Source: Bradyrhizobium guangxiense
GTDB taxonomy: Bacteria; Pseudomonadota; Alphaproteobacteria; Rhizobiales; Xanthobacteraceae
NCBI RefSeq assembly: GCF_004114915.1
Contig: NZ_CP022219.1
Location: forward strand, 3,502,501-3,566,500
Reading direction: 5' to 3'
Length of the DNA: 64,000 bases
This document shows positions 1 to 10,879 of this stretch, in pieces. Made by a program: the position numbers and the translations under genes. The notes beneath the pieces are model-generated. The model saw only the letters and a program-made list of their open reading frames with translations, did not search any database and had not been told where the DNA came from. Each line of letters begins with the position of its first letter. Within the stretch, counting starts at the first letter, position 1.

Positions 1-1
1 C

Positions 2-748
2 GATCTCGCGCTCGCCGCTGGAATGAATCACCCGCACCTGCCCGTCCGCCGCCGTCCGAAGGTCGCGATCCTCGCCACCGGCGATGAGCTGGTGATGCCC
101 GGCACCACGCCCGGCCCCGGCCAGATCGTCTATTCCAACGGTTACGCACTGCATGCGCTCGCCCGCAGCGAGGGCGCCGAGACCATCGACCTCGGTGTCG
201 CCGCGGATACGCTGGAGGCGACCTCCGCCGGAATCCGCCGCGCCCGCGACAGCGGCGCGGACATCCTGATCACCACCGGCGGCGCCTCGGTCGGCGACCA
301 CGACCTGGTCCAGCAGGCGCTCAAGGACGAAGGCATCGCGATGGCGTTCTGGAAGATCGCGATGCGGCCAGGCAAGCCGATGATGCACGGGCGGCTCGGC
401 GCCATGCGCGTGATCGGCCTGCCCGGCAATCCCGTGTCGTCTTACGTGTGCGCGTTCCTGTTCATGGTGCCGCTGATTCGTGCCCTATCGGGCCAAGAGG
501 TGATTCATCATCGCCGCGAACGCGCCGTGCTGGGCCGCGATCTCGGTGCCAACGACCAGCGCGAGGATTACTTGCGCGCGCGTCTGGAGCTGCGCGACGA
601 CGGCACGCAAGTCGCCCTTCCCGTCAGCCATCAGGACTCCTCTCTGCTTGCGAATCTCGCTGCGGCACAGGTACTTCTCGTGCGCGCACCCTTCGCGCAG
701 AAGGCCGAAGCCGGCAGCCCTTGCGAGGTGTTGCGGCTGCCGGTTTGA
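2..748 (+). CDS. moeA: Molybdopterin molybdenumtransferase MoeA, C-terminal part (5' end outside the window)
   Basis: MoeA inserts molybdate into adenylylated molybdopterin in the last step of molybdenum cofactor synthesis, in the cytoplasm. The reading frame is already open at base 2, upstream of the first internal ATG at 23, so the gene enters from the left. The visible 248 codons hold the MoCF-binding fold: TGDELV near the start, the GGASVGDHD loop, and GLPGNPVSS, followed by the small beta-rich C-terminal domain IV. Full MoeA is about 400 residues, so roughly the last 60% is here. The stop is followed by about 175 bp that carry the lexA promoter. MoeA next to lexA is, from memory, a usual rhizobial arrangement. 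Identification is firm. Confidence 0.93.
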   Translation, partial: DLALAAGMNHPHLPVRRRPKVAILATGDELVMPGTTPGPGQIVYSNGYALHALARSEGAETIDLGVAADTLEATSAGIRRARDSGADILITTGGASVGDHDLVQQALKDEGIAMAFWKIAMRPGKPMMHGRLGAMRVIGLPGNPVSSYVCAFLFMVPLIRALSGQEVIHHRRERAVLGRDLGANDQREDYLRARLELRDDGTQVALPVSHQDSSLLANLAAAQVLLVRAPFAQKAEAGSPCEVLRLPV

Positions 749-809
749 GCCGCGCGGCCACACGTATTCCGCGAGGTTCGCTTCGTTCACGGTAAATTAA
801 GCAGTTGCG

Positions 810-824
810 GAACACATATCGAAC
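810..824 (+). promoter_or_regulatory. LexA box (SOS operator) of lexA
   Basis: A perfect GAAC-N7-GAAC, the direct-repeat operator form known for alphaproteobacterial LexA, lies 100 bp before the lexA start. A likely -10, TATAGT, is at 826-831, so bound LexA would cover the promoter. This implies autoregulation. Confidence 0.85.
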
Positions 825-924
825 ATATAGTGTCCGTTCATGATTTGTTTCGAGCATGTAGCGCCCTGTCGCTGAATTCACCGTCTCGGAATCGAACGAC
901 ATCAACCGGGGGACTTTGGTCGAG

Positions 925-1626
925 ATGTTAACGCGCAAACAATACGAGCTTCTGCGGTTCATCAGCGAACGTTTGAAGGAAAGCGGCGTGCCGCCCTCCT
1001 TCGACGAGATGAAGGATGCGCTCGACCTGCGCTCGAAGTCAGGCATCCACCGCCTGATCACCGCACTCGAGGAGCGCGGCTTCATCCGCCGCCTGCCCAA
1101 CCGCGCCCGCGCCATCGAAGTGATCAAGCTGCCGGAGCTCCAGGCGGCCGCCGGCAACCGACGCGGCTTCACGCCAAGCGTCATCGAAGGCAATCTCGGC
1201 AAGGTGCGCGCGAGCACCAGCCCGCCCGCTGACGAGGGCGAGCGGCCCGTGGCGGTGCCAGTGATGGGCCGCATCGCGGCCGGCACGCCGATCGAGGCGC
1301 TACAGACCCGAAGCCACACCATCAGCGTGCCGCCTGACATGCTCGGCTCGGGCGAGCATTACGCACTCGAAGTGCGCGGCGATTCCATGGTCGAGGCCGG
1401 TATCCTCGACGGTGACATGGCGCTGATCCAGCGCAACGAGAGCGCCGACACCGGCGACATCGTTGTGGCGCTGATCGATGACGAGGAGGCCACGCTCAAG
1501 CGCTTCCGCCGCCGCGGCGCCTCAATCGCCCTCGAGCCCGCCAATGCCGCTTATGAAGTACGCATCCTGCCGCCGAACCGCGTGAAGATTCAGGGCAAGC
1601 TGATCGGACTTTACCGGAAGTACTGA
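925..1626 (+). CDS. lexA: LexA repressor / S24 autopeptidase
   Basis: LexA represses SOS genes and cleaves itself when RecA is activated by DNA damage. The 233-residue product begins [10 protein letters not shown], the winged HTH (residues 1-65). It then has the self-cleavage pair A119-G120 in GRIAAGTP, the catalytic serine S154 in RGDSM, and the lysine K192 in ATLKRF. The ATG at 925 was chosen over an in-frame TTG at 916 because the GGGGGAC ribosome site at about 908-914 fits only the later start, and family members begin with MLTRKQ. A GAAC-N7-GAAC box sits upstream. Other LexA-type boxes in this window are at 40194-40226 and 35260-35274. Confidence 0.97.
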   Translation: MLTRKQYELLRFISERLKESGVPPSFDEMKDALDLRSKSGIHRLITALEERGFIRRLPNRARAIEVIKLPELQAAAGNRRGFTPSVIEGNLGKVRASTSPPADEGERPVAVPVMGRIAAGTPIEALQTRSHTISVPPDMLGSGEHYALEVRGDSMVEAGILDGDMALIQRNESADTGDIVVALIDDEEATLKRFRRRGASIALEPANAAYEVRILPPNRVKIQGKLIGLYRKY

Positions 1627-2187
1627 TTTGCGGACGCACTCGGTACAGGAACATCCGGCGCCTTGCGCGCCTTCGATCGGTACGCCGATCAGATATTGGA
1701 GCGGACGGATGTCCGCTCCGGCTGGATAGTCTTTCTGGTTCTGCACAGATTATCCGGCCCCTCCTCCACGGCCACGTCCTCAGCGGATCGCACGAGACAG
1801 CATCGCGTCACGGCCTCCGCGTTGGAGGGGACAGGCAAGTGCGTATCGCTTGAGTGCCGCTGTGACCGCCGCTGGTCGCACCACCGGCAGGCGGTTGCCG
1901 CGCAACCGCATCGTCATGTCTGCAACGCCCGGCGCAATGCAATTGCGCAGCACCGCAATCGTGCTGGCGATGCAGGCGTCGCGTTTGCCAGCCGTTGACA
2001 CGTGCCGGCCAAATGCGCGGCAGCGGGCTTTGTTCCTAGCGAATCCGGGAAAGTTAATGTGATCGCGGCGCGCAGATCACAGCCGCAGATTCGCCTTCAA
2101 CCAAGCAGAGCTTTGCGTCCTTACTCTGACAGAGGCCTGTGCCTCCAAGAGAGGTGCGGGTCGCTTTCTTCGCATGAGGAGCACCCG
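1627..2187. other. Intergenic stretch without a supported gene
   Basis: The 561 bp between lexA and the next gene hold short open frames on both strands, but none has a convincing ribosome site or recognisable protein. The only clear structure is the hairpin at 1698-1719. A ribosome site (ATGAGGAG) for the downstream gene lies at its right end. Confidence 0.5.
1698..1719 (+). terminator. Hairpin downstream of lexA, possible terminator
   Basis: A perfect 9-bp inverted repeat, GGAGCGGAC / GTCCGCTCC, closes a 4-base loop about 70 bp after the lexA stop. There is no clean T-run behind it, so intrinsic termination is only possible. Confidence 0.4.
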
Positions 2188-2622
2188 ATGTGTGACTATA
2201 GCCTGCATGCCGTCGCGACGCGCCCCGCGGAAGTCGGCGAGACGATCGTCACGACCACGTTCCGCGGCACCTCGACACGCGGCTTCGCCTCCGAAGCCGA
2301 TCTCTCCGTTGCGGTCTGCCTGCTTCCAGGAACGGAGCTCGCCTTCGCCGACAACGTCCGTTACGACAACCGCTGGATCTGGACGCGCACCGTCAATTCC
2401 CGCGTCGGCAAGTTCGGCAAGATCGATCCGCACATTCCCGACCGCCATCACGACGCGATCGAATTCCCTGACGGCAAATACGTGCTGGTGACGCAGCTCG
2501 TCGAAGGCCAGCGTGCGACCGTGCTGCAGCTGCCGGTGACCCAGCCGGTCGGCGAGCGCGAGCACAAGCCGCAGAGCATCGCCGACAGCCGGCCGCCGGT
2601 CACGCGTCTGCCGATCGGCTGA
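2188..2622 (+). CDS. Conserved hypothetical protein, 144 residues
   Basis: I do not recognise a characterised family. The product starts MCDYSLHAVATRPAEVGE. It is soluble, with no signal peptide or membrane segment, and has a C-terminal Pro/Arg-rich tail ending PPVTRLPIG. The start is the ATG at 2188, preceded by a good ribosome site (ATGAGGAG). An earlier in-frame start would add about 60 residues of unlikely composition. It stands alone between lexA and the oppositely oriented comEC. I have seen similar small proteins in Bradyrhizobium genomes, but their function is unknown to me. Confidence 0.7.
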   Translation: MCDYSLHAVATRPAEVGETIVTTTFRGTSTRGFASEADLSVAVCLLPGTELAFADNVRYDNRWIWTRTVNSRVGKFGKIDPHIPDRHHDAIEFPDGKYVLVTQLVEGQRATVLQLPVTQPVGEREHKPQSIADSRPPVTRLPIG

Positions 2623-2745
2623 CGCCGCCCCGGCCGCAAGGTCGAGGCTAAGGAAATGCCGTCGCCGGCCGAGGCCGGCGAGATGGTATGGCTTGCGTCT
2701 CACGGAATCCCATCGGACCGTCCCCCTTTCCCCTCCCCTCCATCC

Positions 2746-5022
2746 TCAATCGTCGGCCTGCAAGTCGGTCTCCGTTGGCGTTGCGTCGCGGTTGCGGGGA
2801 GCCGTCCTCGGCGCAAGACTGCCGTCGAACTCGCCTTCGCCGGCACCGGCCGGCAACCACGGGCGGTTGGTGCCTCTCGCCCTCACCGCCTGGACGGAAA
2901 ATCCGTCACCACGCGGCGTGAGCGCCAGCGCGCCCTGGCGAACCAGCCGCTGCCGATCCACCACCATCGCCGCGCAATCGGGCGGCGCGGGCCGTGACGT
3001 CACCACCAAGGCGGCGCGGCTGCAATCGTCCGCCAACGCATCGATGCGCAAGGCCAGCGCGACCAGCCGCCCGTCGGCGAGCGGCGTGACGCAGCCGGCC
3101 TCGTCGCACGATATACCGTCGGCCAGCGCGCTACTGCCGGCATCGCGCGGATCGGCGTCGGCCGCCAACCACTCCCTCAGCAGGAAATTGTCCTTCCCAG
3201 CCCTGATCAGGTGCAAACGCCCGTCCCCGCCCCGCACCGCGACGCTCGCGCCGTCCCCGGCAATCAGGACATCGGGCTGCCGCACCGAAAGGCCCCAGGC
3301 GATCGAAGCCAGCAGAACCACGGCACCGGCCCAGCGCAAGGGCGTGCGCAACAGGCCCATCACGATGATGCCGAGGCTCGCTCCGACCAGCGGCGCAATA
3401 CTGAACGCGGGGATGTGGCCGACCGCGCCCGGCAAGGCCGCCACCCAGCGCGAGACCGCAACCATCCAGTCGATGCCCAATCCCATCAGCCACCAGAACG
3501 CGCCATCGAGCCCGAACGGCGCAGCCAGCAATCCCAACAGTCCGGCCGGCATCACCAGTGCAGAGACCACCGGCATCGCACCGAGATTGGCGAGCACGCC
3601 GTAAGGCGTGACCCGATGGAAATGGAAGGCGGCGTAGGGCGTGGTCGCAAGCCCCGCGATCAGCGAGGCCAGGAACAACATCGCGATCTCGCGGCCGCCC
3701 CACAGCGCGACGCGCGCTGTCGCCGAATGGTCGGGCGAGGCAAGCAGGTTCGGCATGCCGATCTGCACCAGCGCCACCAGCCCGAGCGTTGCTGCAAACG
3801 ACATCTGGAAGCTCGGATGCACCAGCGCCTCCGGCGCGACCGCGAGCACGATCAGCGCCGCCACGGCCAGCGTACGGAAGGTGATGGCGCGCCGATCGAC
3901 CATGACCGCGATCAGCACCACCGCCGTCATGAAGAACGATCTTTGCGTGGCGACCTCCGCGCCCGAGAGCAGAAGATAGAACGCCGCCGCAACCAGCGCC
4001 GCGGCCGCCGACCATTTCTTGATGGGAAAGCCGACGGCGAGACCCGGGATCAGCGCCAGCAGCGCGCGCACCGCGAAGAACACGACGCCGGCGACGACGG
4101 CCATGTGGTAGCCCGAGATCGAAAGCACGTGGCCGAGCCCCGAGACGAACATGGCATCGTTGACGGGCGTGGAAATCGCATCGCGCCGCCCGGTGAGCAG
4201 CGCTGTCGCGATCGCGCGGTCGTCGCCCTCGAGCGTGGCTCGGATGCGGGCGTCGATCGCATCGCGTAGGCCCTGCATGAAGGCGGCGTAGCGCAGCCGC
4301 AGGCCTCCGGCGTCCGGCGGCACCGCAGCCGTGATCGCGCCCATCACGAAGCCGGAGGCGCCGATGCCCTGAAAGTACATATCGCGCGAAAAGTCGTAGC
4401 TGCCGGGGCGGACCGGCGAGAGCGGCGGCATCAGCCGCGCCCTGAGTTGCACGAAGCTGCCGACCTCCGGCGCGGTGCCCTTACGCACGGACAGGCGGAC
4501 CCGATCGAGCTTGACGTCGCTGCGCTGCGCCTCCATGGCGGTGACGCGCAGCACGAAGCGATCGGTGCGCTCGCGGATGTCGCGCGTCTCGACGAAGCCC
4601 GACAGGGACACTGAATAGAGCGGCTTGGCCAGCACGTTGTGCGCGATGCGCGCGGTCTTCCAGGTCGCCACGGCAACCCCCGCCGCGATCGCCGCGATCA
4701 TGATCGCCGGCGCAAACAGCCGGCTCCGCCGCAACAGGATCGCGCCGAGCAGGGGCGCGCCCGCCGTGGTCGCAACAAGCCACAGCACAGGCTCATGATC
4801 GGCAGCAAAATAGAGCGCAATGCCGCCGCCGAAGGCGACCGGCACCCACGGCAACAGCCGCCCGGGGCCGGCCTCGGCGCGGACCCATTCGCGCAGCGTC
4901 TCGACGATCGCCGGCCAGAGGCCCAAGCCCGCCGGCGCAAAGCCGCCGGCTGGCGCAGCGCGGCCGACCGGCCACGTCCCGGCAACTCCCTGGGAGCGTA
5001 GTGGCCGGCTCGGCTCCGTCAT
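2746..5022 (-). CDS. comEC: ComEC/Rec2-family DNA-uptake membrane protein
   Basis: ComEC forms the inner-membrane channel that brings single-stranded DNA into the cytoplasm during transformation. The 758-residue product has N-terminal membrane segments, a DUF4131-like soluble segment (about 150-210), and the Competence core with LGHVLSISGYHMAVVAG (about 290). Many transmembrane helices follow up to about 570, then a soluble tail. The tail lacks the HxHxDH metal motif of the metallo-beta-lactamase domain found in Gram-positive ComEC, so the nuclease-like domain is absent or degenerate. It is monocistronic here. Presence of comEC alone does not show that the organism is naturally competent. Confidence 0.92.
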   Translation of the reverse strand: MTEPSRPLRSQGVAGTWPVGRAAPAGGFAPAGLGLWPAIVETLREWVRAEAGPGRLLPWVPVAFGGGIALYFAADHEPVLWLVATTAGAPLLGAILLRRSRLFAPAIMIAAIAAGVAVATWKTARIAHNVLAKPLYSVSLSGFVETRDIRERTDRFVLRVTAMEAQRSDVKLDRVRLSVRKGTAPEVGSFVQLRARLMPPLSPVRPGSYDFSRDMYFQGIGASGFVMGAITAAVPPDAGGLRLRYAAFMQGLRDAIDARIRATLEGDDRAIATALLTGRRDAISTPVNDAMFVSGLGHVLSISGYHMAVVAGVVFFAVRALLALIPGLAVGFPIKKWSAAAALVAAAFYLLLSGAEVATQRSFFMTAVVLIAVMVDRRAITFRTLAVAALIVLAVAPEALVHPSFQMSFAATLGLVALVQIGMPNLLASPDHSATARVALWGGREIAMLFLASLIAGLATTPYAAFHFHRVTPYGVLANLGAMPVVSALVMPAGLLGLLAAPFGLDGAFWWLMGLGIDWMVAVSRWVAALPGAVGHIPAFSIAPLVGASLGIIVMGLLRTPLRWAGAVVLLASIAWGLSVRQPDVLIAGDGASVAVRGGDGRLHLIRAGKDNFLLREWLAADADPRDAGSSALADGISCDEAGCVTPLADGRLVALALRIDALADDCSRAALVVTSRPAPPDCAAMVVDRQRLVRQGALALTPRGDGFSVQAVRARGTNRPWLPAGAGEGEFDGSLAPRTAPRNRDATPTETDLQADD

Positions 5023-5117
5023 TCCCCTGCACCTTACGCGACGTGGTCAGCGCCGAGGCTACCGGAACGTGCAGGCAGACGAATAGCGGCACAAATCAGG
5101 AACGAAGAGAGAGCGCT

Positions 5118-5351
5118 CTACTTTTCCTCTTCCATCGTCACGGCAACGTCCGCCTTGGCGGACAGCCGCACCTTGTTGCCTTCGACGTCGGCAACCAGGC
5201 CCTTGTCGATGAAATGATGGTGCCCCTTGTGGCTGCCCTCGCCGCTGTCCTTCTTGGTCAGCTTGATGCGGTTGCCCTCGACGCGATCGACGGTGCCGAC
5301 ATGGACGCCGTCGGCGCCGATGACTTCCATATGCTCTGCGATGTTCTGCAT
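5118..5351 (-). CDS. DUF2171 family small protein
   Basis: A 77-residue soluble protein starting MQNIAEHMEVIGADGVHVG. It has the short beta-rich DUF2171 pattern (GxxVGTVDRVEGNRIKL, then HHHFIDKGLVADVEGNKVRL), related in look to PRC-barrel proteins. Function is unknown; homologs are often single genes. A Shine-Dalgarno-like AGGAAC lies just before the ATG. It is followed after a short gap by comEC on the same strand, but no functional link is evident. Confidence 0.8.
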   Translation of the reverse strand: MQNIAEHMEVIGADGVHVGTVDRVEGNRIKLTKKDSGEGSHKGHHHFIDKGLVADVEGNKVRLSAKADVAVTMEEEK

Positions 5352-5434
5352 GGTGGGTTCCTTGTTGGACCCACTCCAACGCGCAGGAACGAGGTTCGTT
5401 CTCGCCCTCGGGAATGACGATGCCGTGTGCTGCC

Positions 5435-5535
5435 TAAAACGCGATGAGATTTAGATGAATCGTCATCGCGCTTTAGGTTGTTGTTTGCGCATGATCTTTC
5501 CGGAAAACCGCTGCGCACTTTTCCGGATCGTGCTT
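5435..5535. repeat. Intergenic double-palindrome repeat of rhizobial type
   Basis: Two adjacent imperfect palindromes fill the space after the SnoaL-like gene. At 5435-5475, TAAAACGCGATGA pairs with TCATCGCGCTTTA. At 5489-5533, GCATGATCTTTCCGGAAAA pairs with TTTTCCGGATCGTGC. I recognise this sequence type as a common short repeat in Bradyrhizobium and related genomes. A diverged copy of the second palindrome is at 22160-22205. It may also act as a transcript end for the minus-strand gene. Confidence 0.7.
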
Positions 5536-5921
5536 TAGATCAGCGGTGCCTGCGACGAGGCATGATGATTGACGATCTTCCAGTCACCGTCCTCGCGGAT
5601 GATGACCCAGCTCATCTTGACGACGAGATCGTCCCGCTCGCCGGCGAGATCGAATGAGATGGTCGCAGCCATGTTGATCAGATCAGGACCGACCTGCGTT
5701 GCGTTCACCTCGGAGAACACGGCGCTCGGCCTGCGCCAGCGCGGCAGGCCGTTGAAATAGTCGGCGACCCCGTCTCTGTCCCGATAGAGCTTTGGGTTCG
5801 AGCCGAAGAAGAACGCGTTCTTCGCATAGAGCGATGACAGCTCGGCCGCATCGAGCGCAGCAAAGCCGGCGCACCATTTCGCGATGATGGCGGAAACGAT
5901 GGCGTCGGCTTCATTGCTCAT
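5535..5921 (-). CDS. SnoaL-like / SgcJ-EcaC family protein (NTF2 fold)
   Basis: A 128-residue soluble protein with the NTF2/SnoaL pattern: an N-terminal helix (ADAIVSAIIAKWCAGFAALD), LYAKNAFFFGSNP, DGVADYFNGLP, and a closing strand WKIVNHHASSQAP. Such proteins range from steroid-isomerase-like enzymes to binding domains, and the substrate cannot be read from sequence. The ATG at 5921 lies 5 bp after the glnS stop on the same strand, so the two are probably cotranscribed. A longer frame running back into glnS was rejected because only this part has family-like sequence. Confidence 0.82.
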   Translation of the reverse strand: MSNEADAIVSAIIAKWCAGFAALDAAELSSLYAKNAFFFGSNPKLYRDRDGVADYFNGLPRWRRPSAVFSEVNATQVGPDLINMAATISFDLAGERDDLVVKMSWVIIREDGDWKIVNHHASSQAPLI

Positions 5922-5926
5922 GCCCG

Positions 5927-7603
<1,677 letters not shown>

Positions 7604-7770
7604 TACGAAAATCCTGTCGGGAAATCAGCGGTCCTTCTGCCAAATTCGGGAGGCTGAGCCAAGAGCCTAAGCAAGAGCTTGAGCAAGGCCGGGCAGGTCC
7701 GCCGCCGGGCTTTAGTTATGTCCCGTTCCTGCTATACACCACCGCCTCCAATGCATAGGCCCTGCCAAGA

Positions 7771-9198
7771 ATGACCGATTCCGTCGTGACCCGCTTCGCC
7801 CCCTCGCCGACCGGCTTCCTCCATATCGGCGGCGCCCGCACGGCGCTGTTCAACTGGCTCTATGCGAAGAAGCACGGCGGCAAGATGCTGCTGCGGATCG
7901 AGGACACCGACCGGGAGCGCTCCACGGAGGCTGCGATCGGCGCCATCCTCGACGGGCTGAAATGGCTCGAGCTCGGCTGGGACGGCGAGGTCATCTACCA
8001 GTTCGCCCGCGCCGCGCGCCACCGCGAGGTCGCCGAGCAGCTGCTCGCCGACGGCAAGGCCTATCGCTGCTACGCCACCGCCGAGGAGCTCGCCGCCATG
8101 CGCGAGAAGGCGCGCGCAGAGGGCCGCACCCGCCTCTATGACGGCATGTGGCGCGACCGCGATCCCGCGACGGCCCCAAGCGACGTCAAGCCGACCATCC
8201 GCCTGCGCGCGCCGCAGACCGGTGAGACCGTGATCGAGGATCAGGTTCAAGGCCGCGTGGTCTGGCAGAACGAGAACCTCGACGACCTCGTGCTGCTGCG
8301 CGGCGACGGCAACCCGACCTACATGCTCGCCGTGGTGGTCGACGACCACGACATGGGCGTCACCCATGTGATCCGCGGCGACGACCACCTGATCAATGCC
8401 GCCCGCCAGAAGCAGATCTACGACGCGATGGGCTGGACCCTGCCGAGCATGTCCCACATTCCCCTGATCCACGGCCCGGACGGCTCGAAGCTCTCGAAGC
8501 GCCACGGCGCGCTCGGCGTCGATGCCTACCGCGCCATGGGATACCTCCCGGCGGCGCTGCGCAACTACCTCGTCCGGCTCGGCTGGAGCCACGGCGACCA
8601 GGAGATCTTCTCGACCGAGGAGATGATCGCAGCCTTCGACCTCGCCAGCGTCGGCCGCGCCGCCGCCCGCTTCGATTTCGCCAAGCTGGAAACCCTCAAC
8701 GGCCACTACATCCGCCACGCCGACAATCAATCACTCGTGAAGATGTTCGAGGACGTCTTGGATCACGTCGTGCCCAGCCGCGACGAGATTAAGGCCAAAT
8801 TAAACGACACCACGCGCGCTCAGCTTCTCAAGGCCATGCCGGCCCTGAAAGAGCGCGCCAAGACGCTGATCGAGCTGATCGACGGCGCCTATTTCATCTT
8901 CGCCGACCGGCCGCTGCAGCTCGATCCCAAGGCGCAGGCGCTGCTGACGCAGGAGAACCGCAAGCTGATCGGCCAGCTTCATTCCGCGCTGGAGAAAGTC
9001 GAGACGTGGAGCGGCGCCACCACTGAAGCCGCATTGCGCAGTTTTGCCGAGGAAAATAGTCTCAAGCTCGGCGCGGTTGCCCAGCCCTTGCGGGCGGCGC
9101 TGACCGGACGGACGACGTCGCCTGGCATATTTGAGGTTTTGGACGTCCTTGGACGCCAGGAGAGCCTCGGCCGGCTTAAGGATCAGTCTACGACGTAA
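7771..9198 (+). CDS. gltX: Glutamyl-tRNA synthetase
   Basis: GluRS charges tRNA-Glu. The 475-residue class I enzyme opens with [20 protein letters not shown], carrying the HIGH motif, and has the KMSKS-type [12 protein letters not shown] at about 245. An all-alpha anticodon-binding domain forms the C-terminal third. The ATG at 7771 gives the standard N-terminus. It is transcribed away from glnS, so the enzymes for Glu and Gln charging share one promoter region. Confidence 0.97.
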   Translation: MTDSVVTRFAPSPTGFLHIGGARTALFNWLYAKKHGGKMLLRIEDTDRERSTEAAIGAILDGLKWLELGWDGEVIYQFARAARHREVAEQLLADGKAYRCYATAEELAAMREKARAEGRTRLYDGMWRDRDPATAPSDVKPTIRLRAPQTGETVIEDQVQGRVVWQNENLDDLVLLRGDGNPTYMLAVVVDDHDMGVTHVIRGDDHLINAARQKQIYDAMGWTLPSMSHIPLIHGPDGSKLSKRHGALGVDAYRAMGYLPAALRNYLVRLGWSHGDQEIFSTEEMIAAFDLASVGRAAARFDFAKLETLNGHYIRHADNQSLVKMFEDVLDHVVPSRDEIKAKLNDTTRAQLLKAMPALKERAKTLIELIDGAYFIFADRPLQLDPKAQALLTQENRKLIGQLHSALEKVETWSGATTEAALRSFAEENSLKLGAVAQPLRAALTGRTTSPGIFEVLDVLGRQESLGRLKDQSTT

Positions 9199-9209
9199 GT
9201 CGACCATGC

Positions 9210-9231
9210 GTGCGCTGATCTTGCAGCGCAC
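9210..9231 (+). terminator. Hairpin between gltX and gltA, possible terminator
   Basis: A perfect 8-bp inverted repeat, GTGCGCTG / CAGCGCAC, with a 6-base loop lies 12 bp after the gltX stop. An AT-rich stretch (ATAATATAC) rather than a T-run follows; it could instead be part of the gltA promoter. Confidence 0.4.
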
Positions 9232-9344
9232 ATAGCAATAATATACCCATCTCCCCCGTACCTTCTGGAACATCCGGTCTGCCCCCATTATCCGCCTCGG
9301 GGGCTCCGGCTCCGGCCCGTTTCACCATACATCGGGGACCTCTG

Positions 9345-10649
<1,305 letters not shown>

Positions 10650-10673
10650 GATCTGACGGAAATACTCCAACAG

Positions 10674-10706
10674 AACGGCGCCATCGCAAGATGGCGCCGT
10701 TTTTCT
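10674..10706 (+). terminator. Rho-independent terminator of gltA
   Basis: AACGGCGCCAT and ATGGCGCCGTT form a perfect 11-bp stem with a CGCAAG loop, directly followed by a T-rich tail, 25 bp after the gltA stop. Confidence 0.92.
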
Positions 10707-10719
10707 TTGCGCAAACGCC

Positions 10720-10750
10720 GTAGGGGGGCAAAGCGCAGCGTGCCCACCAC
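10720..10750. repeat. Short GTGGGCAAAG-type intergenic repeat
   Basis: GTAGGGGGGCAAAGCGCAGC followed by GTGCCCACCAC matches a small repeat I recall as common in Bradyrhizobium intergenic DNA. A longer nested copy is at 17059-17181. The two halves are partly self-complementary (GGGGGGCA / TGCCCACC). Confidence 0.55.
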
Positions 10751-10817
10751 CTATCCGCGACACGACACGCTTGCTGCCGCGCACAACAACAAGTCGGCGC
10801 CTCACCCAGCCGAACGC

Positions 10818-10863
10818 TTGACAGCCGAAATGCTCCGCGCGCATTCTTACACTAAGTAAGAAT
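10818..10863 (+). promoter_or_regulatory. Promoter with palindromic operator before the ROK regulator
   Basis: A consensus -35, TTGACA, at 10818-10823 is followed about one promoter spacer later by a perfect palindrome, ATTCTTAC-N5-GTAAGAAT (10843-10863). The palindrome would overlap the -10 and transcription start. This is the expected geometry for autorepression by the ROK protein, but the regulator assignment is inferred. Confidence 0.55.
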
Positions 10864-10879
10864 GACGATAGGGATGGAC

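Noticed and set aside
776..788. GTTC-N5-GTTC near the lexA promoter
   Set aside because: Spacer is 5, not 7; it does not match the operator form.
1649..1653. GGAAC as a possible general-stress (EcfG) -35, also seen before gltA at about 9268
   Set aside because: No CGTT at the required 16-18 bases downstream in either place.
1663..2062. Two plus-strand short frames after lexA
   Set aside because: No ribosome site, no family-like sequence, and the frames overlap each other.
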